Assembly (NCBI GenBank): GCA_009602725.1
Contig: WELB01000064.1
Location: 407,462 to 471,461 of the forward strand
Length of the DNA stretch: 64,000 nt
Direction: 5' to 3'
Source of the DNA: Spirogloea muscicola
Taxonomy: Eukaryota; Streptophyta; Zygnematophyceae; Spirogloeales; Spirogloeaceae
The notes below the pieces were generated by a model, which had not been told where the DNA came from, did no database searches, and saw only the letters and a program-made list of their open reading frames with translations. The first letter of the stretch is position 1. The number at the start of each line of letters is the position of its first letter. The position numbers and the translations under genes are program-made. This document shows positions 53,501 to 63,727 of this stretch, piece after piece.

Positions 53501-54640
53501 GGAGCCACATCATTCAGCCAGACGCACTTGAGCTGTTTGATCTTGTTGGCATTGCTTGCCCGCCAACCGTGCCGATTGTGCGCTCCATATCTGCCTTATT
53601 GCAAGGCCTGGAGGCCGGAGGGCCTCTATTTGTGTGGATTGCCCACAATGCTTTGCAAATGGCTGCTGATGTTTACTTGAGCTGGCCTGAGCGCCGTGAG
53701 GCTGAAGAAATGCTGTTCTTCATTGTGCCGCAGAGGCGCGGCGTGATTAGTCGAGCTCCGCTGGGGATGGACCTGTTATGCTCGCACGAAGCGGGCCACA
53801 GGCTCCTTAGGCGCAGCGTCGAAGGCTCTCAGCATAGACCTTACCCGACCTCGGTCCGGGTCTACATCACTCGCACCCCATTCCTGGGCAGCGTCCAAGG
53901 TGGACACACTATGCTGTTTGAGGGGCTGGTTGCTATGGCACCAGCTAGGTTCCTCGTAGATTCAGGAGCCTCAGTGTCCTTCGTGAGTGGGGATTTGGTG
54001 TGCTCCGCTGGCTTTCATTTGCAAGCAGACTGTTTATTTGGCGTGACATTGGCCGATGGCCACCCCACCAATGTGCTGGGGTTATGCAAGGTGTCAATCC
54101 GCATTCAGAAATACAAAGCCGAGGTGCCTTGCTACGCAATTGCGTTGTCCGTCCCCTTTGGTGTCATATTGGGAGATGACTGGCTTCGTGCCACATCAGC
54201 ATGCTTTGACTATGAACGCCGAACTTGCACGGTACAACGTGGCGCACAGCGCCTTGTCCTATGCAAGCAGTCTCCCTGTGCACCGCTGCTGGCGGCAGGG
54301 GCTTCCATTCTGCTGTCCGCCATGCAAATGAAGCAATTATTCACAAGAACAAAGTGCAGATGGCATTTCTTGTGCTGGTGGCATTGAATGACAAGTCTAA
54401 GCCTGACTTGTGTGTGAGTGCTGCGGATTCACACGGCGAGGTTCTTGATAAGCTTCTGGACGAGTTCGCGGCTGTATTTCCCGACTCTCTTCCAGCCGGT
54501 CTGCCTCCTCACCGAGGTGTGGCTCATACAATGCATGGGAGCCAGGCGCCATACGGAGCAGCCATTTCTCTTTGTCAAAAGGAGGATGGCACTCTACGGA
54601 TGGGCATTGATTTCCGGAAATTAAGTGAGCTTACTCTCAA
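53501..54640 (+). pseudogene. Protease and RT start of the family A chromovirus
   Basis: Still in the gag frame, ECLTLASGSHIIQPDALELF, LQGLEAGGPLFVWIAHNALQ and PERREAEEMLFFIVPQRRGV form the gag-pro spacer. The protease active site is ARFLVDSGASVSFVSGDLV with the DSG triplet intact, and VILGDDWL closes the domain. A frameshift near 54330 leads to VQMAFLVLVALNDKSKPDLC, PPHRGVAHT and a short RT piece (YGAAISLCQKEDGTLRMGID, FRKLSELTLKN). The sequence then jumps directly to the RNase H tail (RNISGADALAALN), so the RT palm with YLDD and most of RNase H are deleted at about 54645. Confidence 0.88.
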
Positions 54641-54645
54641 GAATC

Positions 54646-55963
54646 CTCGCAACATTAGCGGCGCTGATGCGTTGGCTGCCTTGAATGCTTCTGGAGTGCG
54701 GGCTGCAGGGCTGCGTCCGACTCGTCAAGCTTCTCGGCAAACTACGGCTGACCTCTCTGAGCTCTATGTCCGCATCCGTCAAGGGTATGGCAAAGACTCA
54801 TGGTCGGCTGAAGTCGCCAACGTAAGCACCCTCAGTGATGATAAAGGCTTCTGGTGGCAAGGCGACGCTGTTGTGGTCGATGCCTTGCGCACCGAAATAA
54901 GGCAGGAGCTGCATGCTCCGCCTTACAATTATCATTTGGGAATGAGCAAAACCATCCAGGCTGTTCGACGCCTCTTTTGATGGAGGGGCTTTTCAGCCCA
55001 GGTTTCGGCGAAGGATTTCGCTGACATCTTTGTGATAAGGTGTAGAAATTGCATGGAGTACCTGAGAGGTTGGTCTCGGACCGCAACCCTCGCTTCACAG
55101 GTCACTTCTGGAAAGAAATCTGCAAGATTCTTGGCACAAAACAAGCCATGTCCACAGCCTTTCATCCACAAACGGATGGCCAAACTGTGCGAATGACTCG
55201 ACTTCTCGAGGACATGTTGGCAACCCGTCATGCAGTATTTGGCTCTAGCTGAACATGCTGCACAATGCCTATCATGCGTCCACAAAAGAGACTCCAATTT
55301 TCCTCAACTATGGTCAGCATCCCCGAGCTCCACTTCAGGGGGGAGGCCGGAACGAGTTCCCGCCGCGGTAGCCTTTACTGGGACTCTTTTGGAGGCTCAG
55401 AGACGAGCTTGGCAGTTCTTGGAAATTGCCCAGAGTCGCCAGAAGGCTTATGCTGACAAACATCGGAAGGACGTGTTCTTCGATGTTGGTGCGCGAGTGC
55501 TGCTTAGCGCGGGTACTGAGCTTCCCTAGTGTGTTGTCTTGTCTGGTAGTGTAGTCCTTTTCCAGCACCTCTTCTTCGGCTTCAGACATTGTCCATTGTT
55601 TTTGGGCTGGCCTTGCCAGCCCTTCGTCTCTATGGGCAAGCACTTCTTAGCACGAAGCACTCATGCTTGCGGGCTCTGGGTACGCGCCTTGAGTTTGAGG
55701 TGAAAAGATCTTGTCTCACAGGGACAAGCCTCGAGGGCATACGACCCGTGAGTTTCTGGTGAAGTGGCTCGGGTATGGGCCTGAGCACAACACGTGGGAG
55801 CCTGCGGCCAATTTGGTACATTGTCCAGATGCTCTCAGGGAATAAATACCTGGCCAAGGTTGGTAATGCTCCCAGGCTTGGTCGAGGCAGCAGCCGTCGG
55901 GTGTAAATCTGTCGGCTGTTCTCTCGAGGTTCCCGAGGACGTGGACGCCAGAGTGGGGAGGTA
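54646..55963 (+). pseudogene. Integrase and chromodomain of the family A chromovirus
   Basis: The connector TADLSELYVRIRQGYGKDSW is followed by HAPPYNYHLGMSKTIQAVRR, where the Ser-Gly of YSGH is changed. After LF a second deletion (about 54978) skips to SAKDFADIFV. The core continues VPERLVSDRNPRFTGHFWKE and HPQTDGQTVRMTRLLEDML; the catalytic Glu of QTERMN is Val here. The tether is VPAAVAFTGTLLEAQRRAWQ, RKDVFFDVGARVLLS. A LINE tail splits the next codons, then [25 protein letters not shown] give the chromodomain, ending at about 55850. Confidence 0.85.
55509..55645 (+). mobile_element. 137-bp LINE tail in chromovirus pol, duplication CTTAGC
   Basis: CTTAGC stands at 55503-55508 and 55646-55651. 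The inserted piece opens with the codons for the last residues of the LINE protein (Arg-Gly-Tyr-stop, 55508-55519) and continues with the 3' tail, including GGGCTGG-CCTTG-CCAGCCC at 55604-55622. Removing it restores the tether codons VLLSTKHS. It is the shortest LINE copy in the window. Confidence 0.88.
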
Positions 55964-57223
55964 TGTAATGAAACAGCCGTCTGGTTAAGCCACATGGCTC
56001 TGTTGGCATTACATGACCGACTATTTGGGCCAGCTGACCCGCCAGCTGGCGGGCTGGCTGGCCGGGCAAGTGGCCCGCCCGGGTGCGGGTCCCGCCCGTC
56101 CCGAAATACTCCTCGCCAGGATCCGCCCGTTCGAGGGAGGATCTTTGGGCCTGCCGCAAGGCGGGCCTTGGGGCGAACCTGCTCACACCCCTGGAGGGGG
56201 GGTGGCACGGGGAAGCACCAAGGAGCCTCAGGGGCTGAGGCTCATCAATCAGTTGGAGCCCGGGAAGCCCAGGAGCAGCCTTGCCGCTGCTCGCCGCCGC
56301 AGCAGCCGCCGCACTGCCGCGGGCCTGCTGCGGTGCGCCCGTGGCTGCGCCCGTCAAGGGCCAGTCGCTGGTCTGCGCCCAGGAGGTGGAGTCGCCGCCA
56401 GACGGCGGCGCCACAGGGCCTGTCTTCCGCTGCGCATTGCGCTAGTGCTTCCTGGTGTAGTGGGTTGGCTCCTAAACCCACTATCTTCGAACTCAATAAG
56501 GACTCTCTCCCTCTAACTGCGTGTTCAGAGCGAGATTCACTACAGGGCCTGTCTTCCGCTGCGCTATGCGCTAGTGCTTCCTTGAGTAGTGGGTTGGCCT
56601 CTAAAACCCCTATGCTCGAACCCAATAAGGACTGCTCTCTCTAATTGCGTGTTTAGGGCTAGGTTCCTTACACGTCCCCTTTGTGCCGCCATAGGCGCCG
56701 CTTCGCGTCTCCCTTGTGCCGCCCTAGGTGCCGCTTTACATCTCCTTTGTGCCGCCCAGGGCGCCGCTCGCGTTCCCCTTTGTCCGGCCCGCCCCTCCTA
56801 GGGCCCTAGGGCCCTTGGGGCAACCCTCGTCACACCCTCAGGGGAGGGGTGGCAGGAGAAACGCTACAAGTAGTGGCCTTGGCCGGGCTCCTCAGTCCGA
56901 CCAACGCCCGAGAGAGACACAGCCCTGCTGCTGCCTAGCCAGCCCCGCTGCTGCCTGCTGCTGCCGCTGCCGCCACAGCTCTGCTGCTGCCGCCTGCTGC
57001 CCAGCCCGTCGCCGCAGCTCATCGCTGCGGGCCCCGCCGGCTCTCTGTAAGTCTATAAGTAGAGTCACCGCCCTAAGGGGGGTGCCTCAGGGTCAGACTG
57101 CCGCTGCGATTTTGTGCGCGTATGTGCGTTGGCGTATGAGGGTTGTCTCTTAAACACCCTGTGCTTGAATCTAAGCCAGGACATTCTGACCCTAACTGTG
57201 TGATTAGGGGAAAAAATATTACA

Positions 57224-57979
57224 CTCGAGGTGTTTACGTGGACGGGACATGTCCCCGCGACCGACCGTCGTGAGGCCCGCTCCTGACGGGGTGGGCGCTT
57301 AGGCGGCTTCCACACACCCTGGGAGGGGGGTGGCATTGAAGCATCACGAGCAGTCGGCTGAGACCGAACGGGTCACTTCGATCAGTGAGACCAGAGAGAG
57401 GCAGAGCCCTGCTTGCCTGCTGCCGCAGCCGCCGCGACAGCCCTGCTGCTGCCGTCTGCTACACAGCCCGTCGCCGCAGCTCGTCGTTGCGGACAACGCC
57501 GGCTCTCCGTAAGTACCATGGCTGCGTCCCATGCTGGGATAGCTATTAAGCCAGACCCTTAGTAGAGTCGCCGCCTTCTGGCGGCGCCTCAGGGTAAGAC
57601 TTCCGCTGTGTGTTGTAGTAGTGCTTCACTTTAGGGGTTTGCTGCTAAAACCCCATTGATCGAACTCAATCAGGACGATCAGTTTAACGCCTAAGTGCGT
57701 GTAGGGCTTAGGACGTTTCACTGGCTCTCTGTAAGTCTATTGGTAGAGTCAACGCCCTAGGGCGGTGCCTCAGGGTAAGACTTCCGCTGCGCTCTGTGCT
57801 CGCATGTGTGTTGGCGTTCTCCTGTATGAGAATTGTCTCCAAAACACCCTATGTACGAACTTAAGCCACGACACTCTGACCCTAACTGTGTGATTAGATA
57901 GCAATCCTACAACCTGGCTTAGTAGCTGTCCTCAGATGGGGCGCAACCATGGCACTTACGGAGAGCCGGCGATGTCCGA
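57224..57979 (+). repeat. Mosaic of family E and family C LTR ends
   Basis: 57224-57720 follows the family E LTR (GGTGGCATTGAAGC, GCTCTCCGTAAGTACCATGG, ending TTAGGACGTTTCA) without its start. 57721-57906 repeats the end of a family C LTR (CTCTCTGTAAGTCTATTGG ... GATTAGATAGCAATCCTACA). 57907-57979 is a short minus-oriented family E piece (GGGGCGCAACCATGGCAC, GAGAGCCGGCG). These are fused LTR remnants. Confidence 0.65.
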
Positions 57980-59580
57980 CGAAGCCAGGAGCCCGTCGCG
58001 GGCAGAGCGGAGGGCAGCCTAGAACGGCAGCTGGCCGGCCTCGACTTCAGCTGCCGCCCGCTCGAAGAGCGGCTGCTGATATAGAAAGAGCGGCTGTAAA
58101 AGCCAGCCAGATGCATACAGGTGTTCAAACGGAGCCACAGCCCACCGCTCTACGCGATTGCCCGTCACCGAGGAAGCGCTGGCAGATGGGAGCGGCAACC
58201 TGAGGCCAGCTGCCCAGGTATGCCATCTCACAGGCGTGGGCAACTGGGAGGCAGCCCAAGCTGCCGCGGCGACAGGTAGGCTAGCCTGCAGGATTGGGGC
58301 TGGCGATGTGAGGAAGTCGGGGTGTTGGACAGGGTGGCCGTGCTCGCCGGGACTTCGGTGTCAAAGGACGCGTACGCCGCCTTCACCGCCAGGGAGGAAG
58401 GGAGGGCGCGGGCCAGGTAGTGCGGCCGCTGTGCAATGCACCGCGTGATCATGGCGGTCGCCAGCTGCATGTCTTGCAGCTCTTGGAGGCGGTCCGCCTG
58501 CCGGAGGTTGCAGTCGCGCCTGCAGCTGCTCCACCACAAAGGCTGGTGAGCCTAAGGGGATGCTGAGAAGGATGAGGCTCCCGGCTGGTGTCTGGCAGCC
58601 CGAGGGCAGGCGCAGGTGGGCTGGCAGGCCCTGTGGGGACCAGGCGTCGCACTTGTCCGCCCGGATGCCCAGGCCGATCCCGTCCAGCTGCACTTTGAGG
58701 GTGGCGAAGGCTGACACGACGTCCTCTGGCTACCGCACCAGCGTGGTGTCAACAGCGTAAGTTGTTACGAGGACGCCAGGCTGAGCCGCGGCCGTTGCCT
58801 GCAAAGCATGGTTGTGTGCCAGCGCGTCGGAGAATCCAACCAGCGGATCCCCTTGACGCGTGCCCGTGGTGGACTGCAGGATCTCAACACCGCTCCCTGT
58901 CCGCCACAGCAAGTCGCTTGGCTGACCGTATCCCGGCCTGAAGAAGGGTAGGAGGCTTGGAAGGCCTTCCCAGCTTCTCCGCGATGACTTCCCGATCTAC
59001 GCTGTTGAAGGCAATACGGACATCGACTGCCAGGGCCATCCACCCGGGATGGAGGTCCAGGCCGGCCCGTACACCGTGCACGACCTCCTCGCCGCCGCCA
59101 TCCAGCCCCGCGCCATACTGATGGGCCGCCAGGTGTGTCTGGGCCTGCCCCGCGTGCTAGTGCCATACAACGCGCCCCACCAGGCGGTAGAGCACCTCAC
59201 CGATGGCAAGGGGCCTGAACTTATGTTGGCCTTGCTGAGGGCAGTAACGTACTGGTGCAAAGGAGGCCGCGAATGTTGGCCGGGTCGCAAGCAAGGAGCT
59301 GGCACACCTGATGGAGTGCCCGGAAGTCAGCCGGTTACCCCTCCAAAAGAAGTTCCCGCAGCTGCTCGGTGAGCATGTGGGAGGGTCCTCCAGCGGCTGC
59401 GCTGCGGCTGCCCTGCATAGCCATCCGGAGAGCGTCGGCTTCCAGGACCTCCTCCTCCGGAAGTGCGAAGGTGGCCAGCCACGGGGGCAGGGCGGAGCGA
59501 GCCTTAGGTTGCAGGGATGAAATGGCTCGCCCATAGAAGAAGAGGGGGCTAGCAAAGCCAGCCCGAAAAGAATGGACAAT
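57980..59580 (-). mobile_element. LINE reverse-transcriptase relic with 3' tail
   Basis: On the minus strand, frames give FRPLAIGEVLYRLVGRV (start of RT palm region), then ALAVDVRIAFNSVDREVIAE (catalytic Asp motif), TGTRQGDPLVGFSDALAHNH (QGDPL motif) and VTTYAVDTTLV, where YADD has become YAVD. These are followed by FATLKVQLDGIGLGIRADKC and LILLSIPLGSPAFV. That is the RT order of R2/L1-like LINEs. Frameshifts break it near 59160, 59080, 58900 and 58730. It ends near 58060 with a GGCTGGC-TTTTACAGCC-type hairpin. The 59530-59580 part is the hairpin tail of the preceding LINE copy. Confidence 0.8.
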
Positions 59581-60490
59581 ATCCGCAGGCCTCAAAGGCC
59601 ACAAAACGGCCCGGAAAGACAAACTACACCAAGACACTAAATGATATCTCTTCAGGCCCGGGACTCCATGGCCGGCCTTGTTGCTGCGTTAGCTGGTGCC
59701 AGCACCGAGTCGTCCAGGGCCTGGACCGCCCTGGACATCTCGCCCGAGTGACCGAAGCGTAGAGCCCGGCGGCCCTGTCAGGCGCTGCCCGTGCGTCACC
59801 GGGCTTAGCTGCAAATGCTGCCACGGCTGCGTGGTACCGCGCCAGAAGCTCCTGCCATTGCCCGCTCAGGCAGAACTCGTCCTCCCGCGGGTGGTCTGCA
59901 TATTTCAGCTCCTTGGCAGGGCGACACAGGCCACCGCATGCCCAGCCTTGCGTAGAGAGCATGGGGTGGGCACGGTTGAAGGAGTCGGTTGTTACCACAT
60001 CGAGGATGAGGCGCGGTCCGCCAGCCAGTGGAGTGGCCAGGAAGAAGGATGCCGACCCTCCTGATCGTGAAAGGCCAGCCCTTATCCATTCTTTGACAAG
60101 GTCCAAAGAGCCGAAAGGCGCCCAACCCAAGTAGCTTTTCACGATACTACAGCGGAGGGGAGCTTGGTAACTCCGAGTAAGCAACGACAAGTCGGAGTAA
60201 TTTGCAGCTGGAAAAGAGGCACCCAGACGAAGAAAGTAGTTTCCAGCAGAGGCCGATGGCTTTGAGTGGCCAGCCCAGAGAATGAACAAAATTCGAAAGG
60301 GGCCAGAGATGCGCTGAATAATGAAGCAATTCAAGTGCCCACTACGCACTCAACAGCCCCTGAAGCAGCAGGCCAGAGAAACATACCATCCGGGTGGCGG
60401 GTACACTGGCCAGAGCCAGAGGCAGCAGCCAAAGTGCGACCGGCACGCATGAAAATGCAACGCCAAAGTCCCACGCAGGCCTCCAACTGA
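59581..60490 (-). mobile_element. Cluster of LINE C-termini and 3' tails in tandem
   Basis: Minus-strand order: AGRTLAAASGSGQ (end of one LINE protein, about 60400-60440) with a tail at 60250-60330 (GGGCTGGCCACTC), then YSDLSLLTRSY (60170-60240, a second C-terminus without stop). A longer third piece carries GGPRLILDVVTTDSFNRAHP, AKELKYADHPREDEFCLSGQ, WQELLARYHAAVAAFAAKPG and a tail with GGGCTGG ... CTAGCCCCC at about 59545-59565. LDVVTTDSF is the endonuclease core (D-V-x-x-T). The copies follow each other head to tail. Confidence 0.7.
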
Positions 60491-61530
60491 GCGCACCAAA
60501 CAGTTTTTATCAGTTGCTATGGTAATCTACAGTAAAGAAAGCATCCACTTCACACAGGCACTGAGACTAAGACACTTTCGTTGGTATTTCCTGGACACAG
60601 GTGCACAGCCACACTTGATCTGTTGACGTTTAGCTGCAACAGCTAAAGTTGGGGTTTAGTCGATATAAAGTCAGGATCAAAACCGCTACTGGTGGCACCG
60701 ACGGTGTACTTGGAGTCACTAAGCGTCCTCTGTGCATCAAAAAGCACTGAATCCAAGTCAGCGTACTTCTATTCTCCACTGTGTGCATGATGATTCGAGC
60801 CATTTCGTATGATCTCTTGTTGATAACAGACCTCTTGGTTCATTGGGATTCGCATTAATATAATGCCGAAGTAGCATGGTACTCGTGATATTGCCTCTAT
60901 TAAGGGGTGGAGTCCAAGTAGCAGCTGATACTATTCTTATTACCACATGGATACCATAAATGGTTCTCGGTGGTCCATGGTCTCACCTGAATTCTCTGGT
61001 TCCTGTTCGACTGGACCATAGTCATACGGGTATCGTGACAATCAAATTAGAAAAACAGGAACCAGTGAATCCATAGGAGGCCGTGGACCGGTGTGGACCA
61101 TTGTGGACCACTGTGGTAACAGAACCAGCATCAGCTCATTTGACTCAATACCTTTAATAGAGGAGAAGTCACCATACAGTTTACCTGACAGCCTCCATCC
61201 TGGTCGATACCACGCTACTTCGGCAGAGTAGTCTATAACGGATTCCAAGAGATCCAATAATTCTGTGCCCAGAAAGACATCATATGTAATGGCTGGAATT
61301 ATCATGCATACAGTGGAAATATTATCACGCCGACTTGGATCTTGTGCACTTGTGCACAATAAATACACAGAGGACGGTTCGTGACTCCAACGACACCGTC
61401 GGTGCCACCAGTATTGGATATTATCCTGACATTTGTTTGAGTTACAACATATATCCCCTACTTAAATTGTACAGCGAAATGTCGAGATATCAAGATTAGC
61501 TGCACCTGTGTCCAGCAATGGAGTGTATAC
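60491..61530. pseudogene. AT-rich convergent pair of retroviral-type protease relics
   Basis: On the + strand, 60588 onward reads FLDTGAQP. On the minus strand, 61530 downward reads PLLDTGAANLDI. Both carry the D-T-G-A active site of aspartic proteases. Further along, the minus copy encodes MIIPAITYDVFLGTELLDLL and ESVIDYSAEVAWYRPGW, and the + copy the weaker CMMIRAISYDLLLITDLL and AEVAWYS. Shared GGTGGCACCGACGGTGT words lie at about 60685 and 61395. The arms meet near 61000. The whole region is far more AT-rich than its neighbours. No RT or LTR was found. Confidence 0.7.
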
Positions 61531-62148
61531 TAAATGATGGAGGGCCAGTGTGGCCAAGTACAAAGGCAAGCACATCGACAAATGAACATCATCTGCTGCT
61601 AAGCTGACCCGCTCAGTAACCACGAGTCAGCAGACAGAGGTCGCTAACTGATGCCGAATATTGGTCGGCAATTGACAAGCTCTTGTGCGACCAGCTAAGG
61701 CGCGACCAGCTTTCTGACAGCAAAGCATGAGCCTGAGCTCGATGCAGACAGGCTGACACTCGACGTCGCAAAACGTGGAGGGTCAAGTAGGCTGCCGGCA
61801 TGCCCATCTGAGCTGGAAGCACACACGGTAGCCGGTGTCGCGCATCGAGTCCGCCAGGGCGTCCTGCAGGAGATTATAAACGCTGACCACTCAAGGGCCT
61901 GTGGGACACCCCAGCATGTGGGTAGCGAGGTCTCCACCCTCCGTGCGGAAGCCGTACTCACACTAATTTACTTCGAACAAACAGGTGGGTGGCAGGCCAA
62001 AGAATAGTTGGAGGAGCGTCCAATAGGCCAAGGGGCTGATTTTATAGGCGTTGTGAATCGGCCGAGTGGTGAGCCCGTCGCTTGCCCCAGGTGTTGCGAG
62101 CGATGTGAGACGTGCCAGACTCCTGGGATTGGTCCTGGTATCTGGCAT
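61531..62148 (-). mobile_element. LINE C-terminal fragment with internal deletion (subfamily β)
   Basis: The minus strand codes PIHNAYKISPLAYWTLLQLF, CECGFRTEGGDLATHML, NLLQDALADSMRDTGYR, then skips about 330 bases to MLPAQMGMPAAYL and ends SDLCLLTRGY. It is followed by the tail (AGCGGGTCAGCTTAGCAGCA, GGCCACACTGGCC). Compared with 3975-4904 the endonuclease core (RRTLDI ... VVVTEAY) is lost. The two copies agree closely in the tail, which fixes the 3' end of this LINE. Confidence 0.82.
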
Positions 62149-62439
62149 CCTCCTTAACGTTTTACGACGCTCATCCTCGACTGCAGCAACGAGAAGTCCA
62201 GAAGTCCCAACGGAGGTGTCTTAGTCTCAGTGCAGTAGAGACTTGGTTGCTGTCCTGGGTGTTGTCCACCGAAGTAATAGAGGGAACTCGTTTGGTGCGC
62301 TCATTTGGAGGCCTGCCTGGATCCATCGCATCTAGCAAGTGAGCCAGTCATAGCCGTCCACACAACGTCGTCCAGCATGGCCAGCGCAGCGTGTATGGGG
62401 AGTGCTGTCAACGACGTTGCACCCCTGGGGAGGAAGCCG
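62149..62439 (-). other. Open frame continuing across the T-family insertion (left part)
   Basis: The minus frame reads FLPRGATSLTALPIHAALAM, LDDVVWTAMTGSLARCDG and stops at 62301. Joined to 63728-63982 through the T insertion it makes one longer frame. Product unknown. 62149-62300 shows nothing recognisable. Confidence 0.4.
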
Positions 62440-63727
62440 TGTCGTGCGATATCCCGTCGACTACTTATTTGTGTCGATTTGTCTAAGGACAGCTGACCTG
62501 GCTTGACACGTGTGTTCCACGGCTGAGTCACGCGTTTCAGATGTGACGACAACGACGAAGCAACCGCGAAGCAGCGGCGACAACGACAACGTGGCGGCCG
62601 GGGGGGCCCGAGCCCACGCGCGACAACAACCATCCGATTGTGGAGTGGACGGCTGGAGCTCGTCACCCGAAGATGGATTGACCTCTGGGTCCTGTGGTTG
62701 GCCCACACAGGGTCGGCCCAGCAGCTTAGCCAACCAGTGTAGCCACGGCGCACCTGGCCTATCAGGCCGCGCTACATCTTCTACGGTGCCGACCCAAGTA
62801 GGCGCCGCCAGCGAATATGCCGCCTGGCCCAGCCGGAGCCAGCGGCTGCCGCAGCGCCTGGCCCAAGCCGGAGCGAGTGGCCCGAGCCGAGCAGTCCGCT
62901 CGGCAATCTTCACCCTCTTGCCCACGCCTGCGCCACCTGCGCCTGCGTCCGCGCCTGCGCCCAGAGAGCGTAGTGCGTAGAGCATACGGCAGACGGCCCC
63001 GCGCCTGCGTCCGCGCCTGCACTCAGAGAGCGTAGCGCGTAGAGCATATGGCAGACGGCAGCTAGTGGAGCTTAGCCTGGACCCGCATACGACTGCGAGA
63101 AGTTTTTGAAGACTCGCGGTGAGCAGCCTCACATACAGAGCTGCCATCATTTGTCTGTCTGTCTAGACCTGACAGTTGAGGTCATTAAGTCTGCGGTGTC
63201 TTGCCCAGTACTGACATCGTGGTCGAGTACATTGTTGCATCAGTTGCTAGAGTCAGTGCTCTTGCATCTTGCATGCTTGCATATCTACGCCGGGTTACAA
63301 AAGCCGCTGTCCTGACATTGGTTACCAAAGCCGGGTTCGAACACTGGTCACCAAAGCCGAGCTCGAAAGCTTTGTTACCAAGCCGGGGTTCAGATACTCG
63401 TTCGAAAGCTACAGACTATTCTGTTTATTACACAAGTCGGGTTATATACTCTAGCCGAGTCTGTCCGATCACTCTTTGATTGCCGAGCGGACTCCGACTC
63501 ATATTGCGGGTTACAGGTTCCGATTTGGACCTCTAATTGTTCCTTGTTGACATTGCCTGAGATGAACGACTGGTGACGCTGGTCTCTTGACGGACTGTCT
63601 TCTTGTCAGCCTGGCCAACGCAACCACTTCTTGTTTGGTTTGTGTATCACATGGCTTGCTTACGTCAGCTTTTGTCTTTACATCAGTTTATCGACTTCAT
63701 CTCGCATCGACGCCCTCGCGCACGACA
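62440..63727 (+). mobile_element. T-family element, long copy, duplication GCCG
   Basis: It starts TGTCGTGCGATATCCC and ends CGCGCACGACA, so the ends are an 8-bp inverted repeat. GCCG (or AGCCG if the last A is outside) flanks both sides. The interior includes a 62-bp tandem pair near 62937-63060 (GCGTCCGCGCCTGC, AGAGCGTAG). It also holds repeated GTTACCAAAGCCGGGTTCGA-like words at 63290-63395 and TTATATACTC at 63431. No transposase or integrase motif is present. It may be a solo LTR (TG...CA, 4-5 bp duplication) or a non-autonomous inverted-repeat transposon. Confidence 0.65.

Larger units (their letters stand above)
51071..56672 (+). mobile_element. Complete family A chromovirus, duplication CGTCC
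   Basis: The 5' LTR is 51071-51620 (TGTAATGAAACAGCCG ... GGTTCCTTGCA), the primer-binding site TGGTATCAGAGG is 51624-51635, and the 3' LTR is 55964-56672 after a GAGTGGGGAGG polypurine tract. CGTCC flanks at 51066-51070 and 56673-56677. The 3' LTR is 709 bp against 550 bp because its last about 150 bases are present twice: one copy ends TTCACTACA at 56545, the next TTCCTTACA. Internal order is gag, protease, broken RT, integrase, chromodomain. Two internal deletions remove RT/RNase H and the integrase zinc region, so it cannot transpose alone. Confidence 0.93.
50875..57223 (+). repeat. Family C 3' LTR, split by a complete family A element
   Basis: 50875-51070 is the LTR start (TGTAATGTTCCCTCCG ... 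CTTCGCGTCC). 56673-57223 is the remainder, opening with the second CGTCC and ending AAAATATTACA. CTACAAGTAGTGG at 56863 and the TCAGGGTCAGACTGCCGCTG block at about 57090 are the usual LTR landmarks. The sequence right of 57223 does not duplicate the sequence left of 42583, so the outer element has lost its target duplication. Confidence 0.8.
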
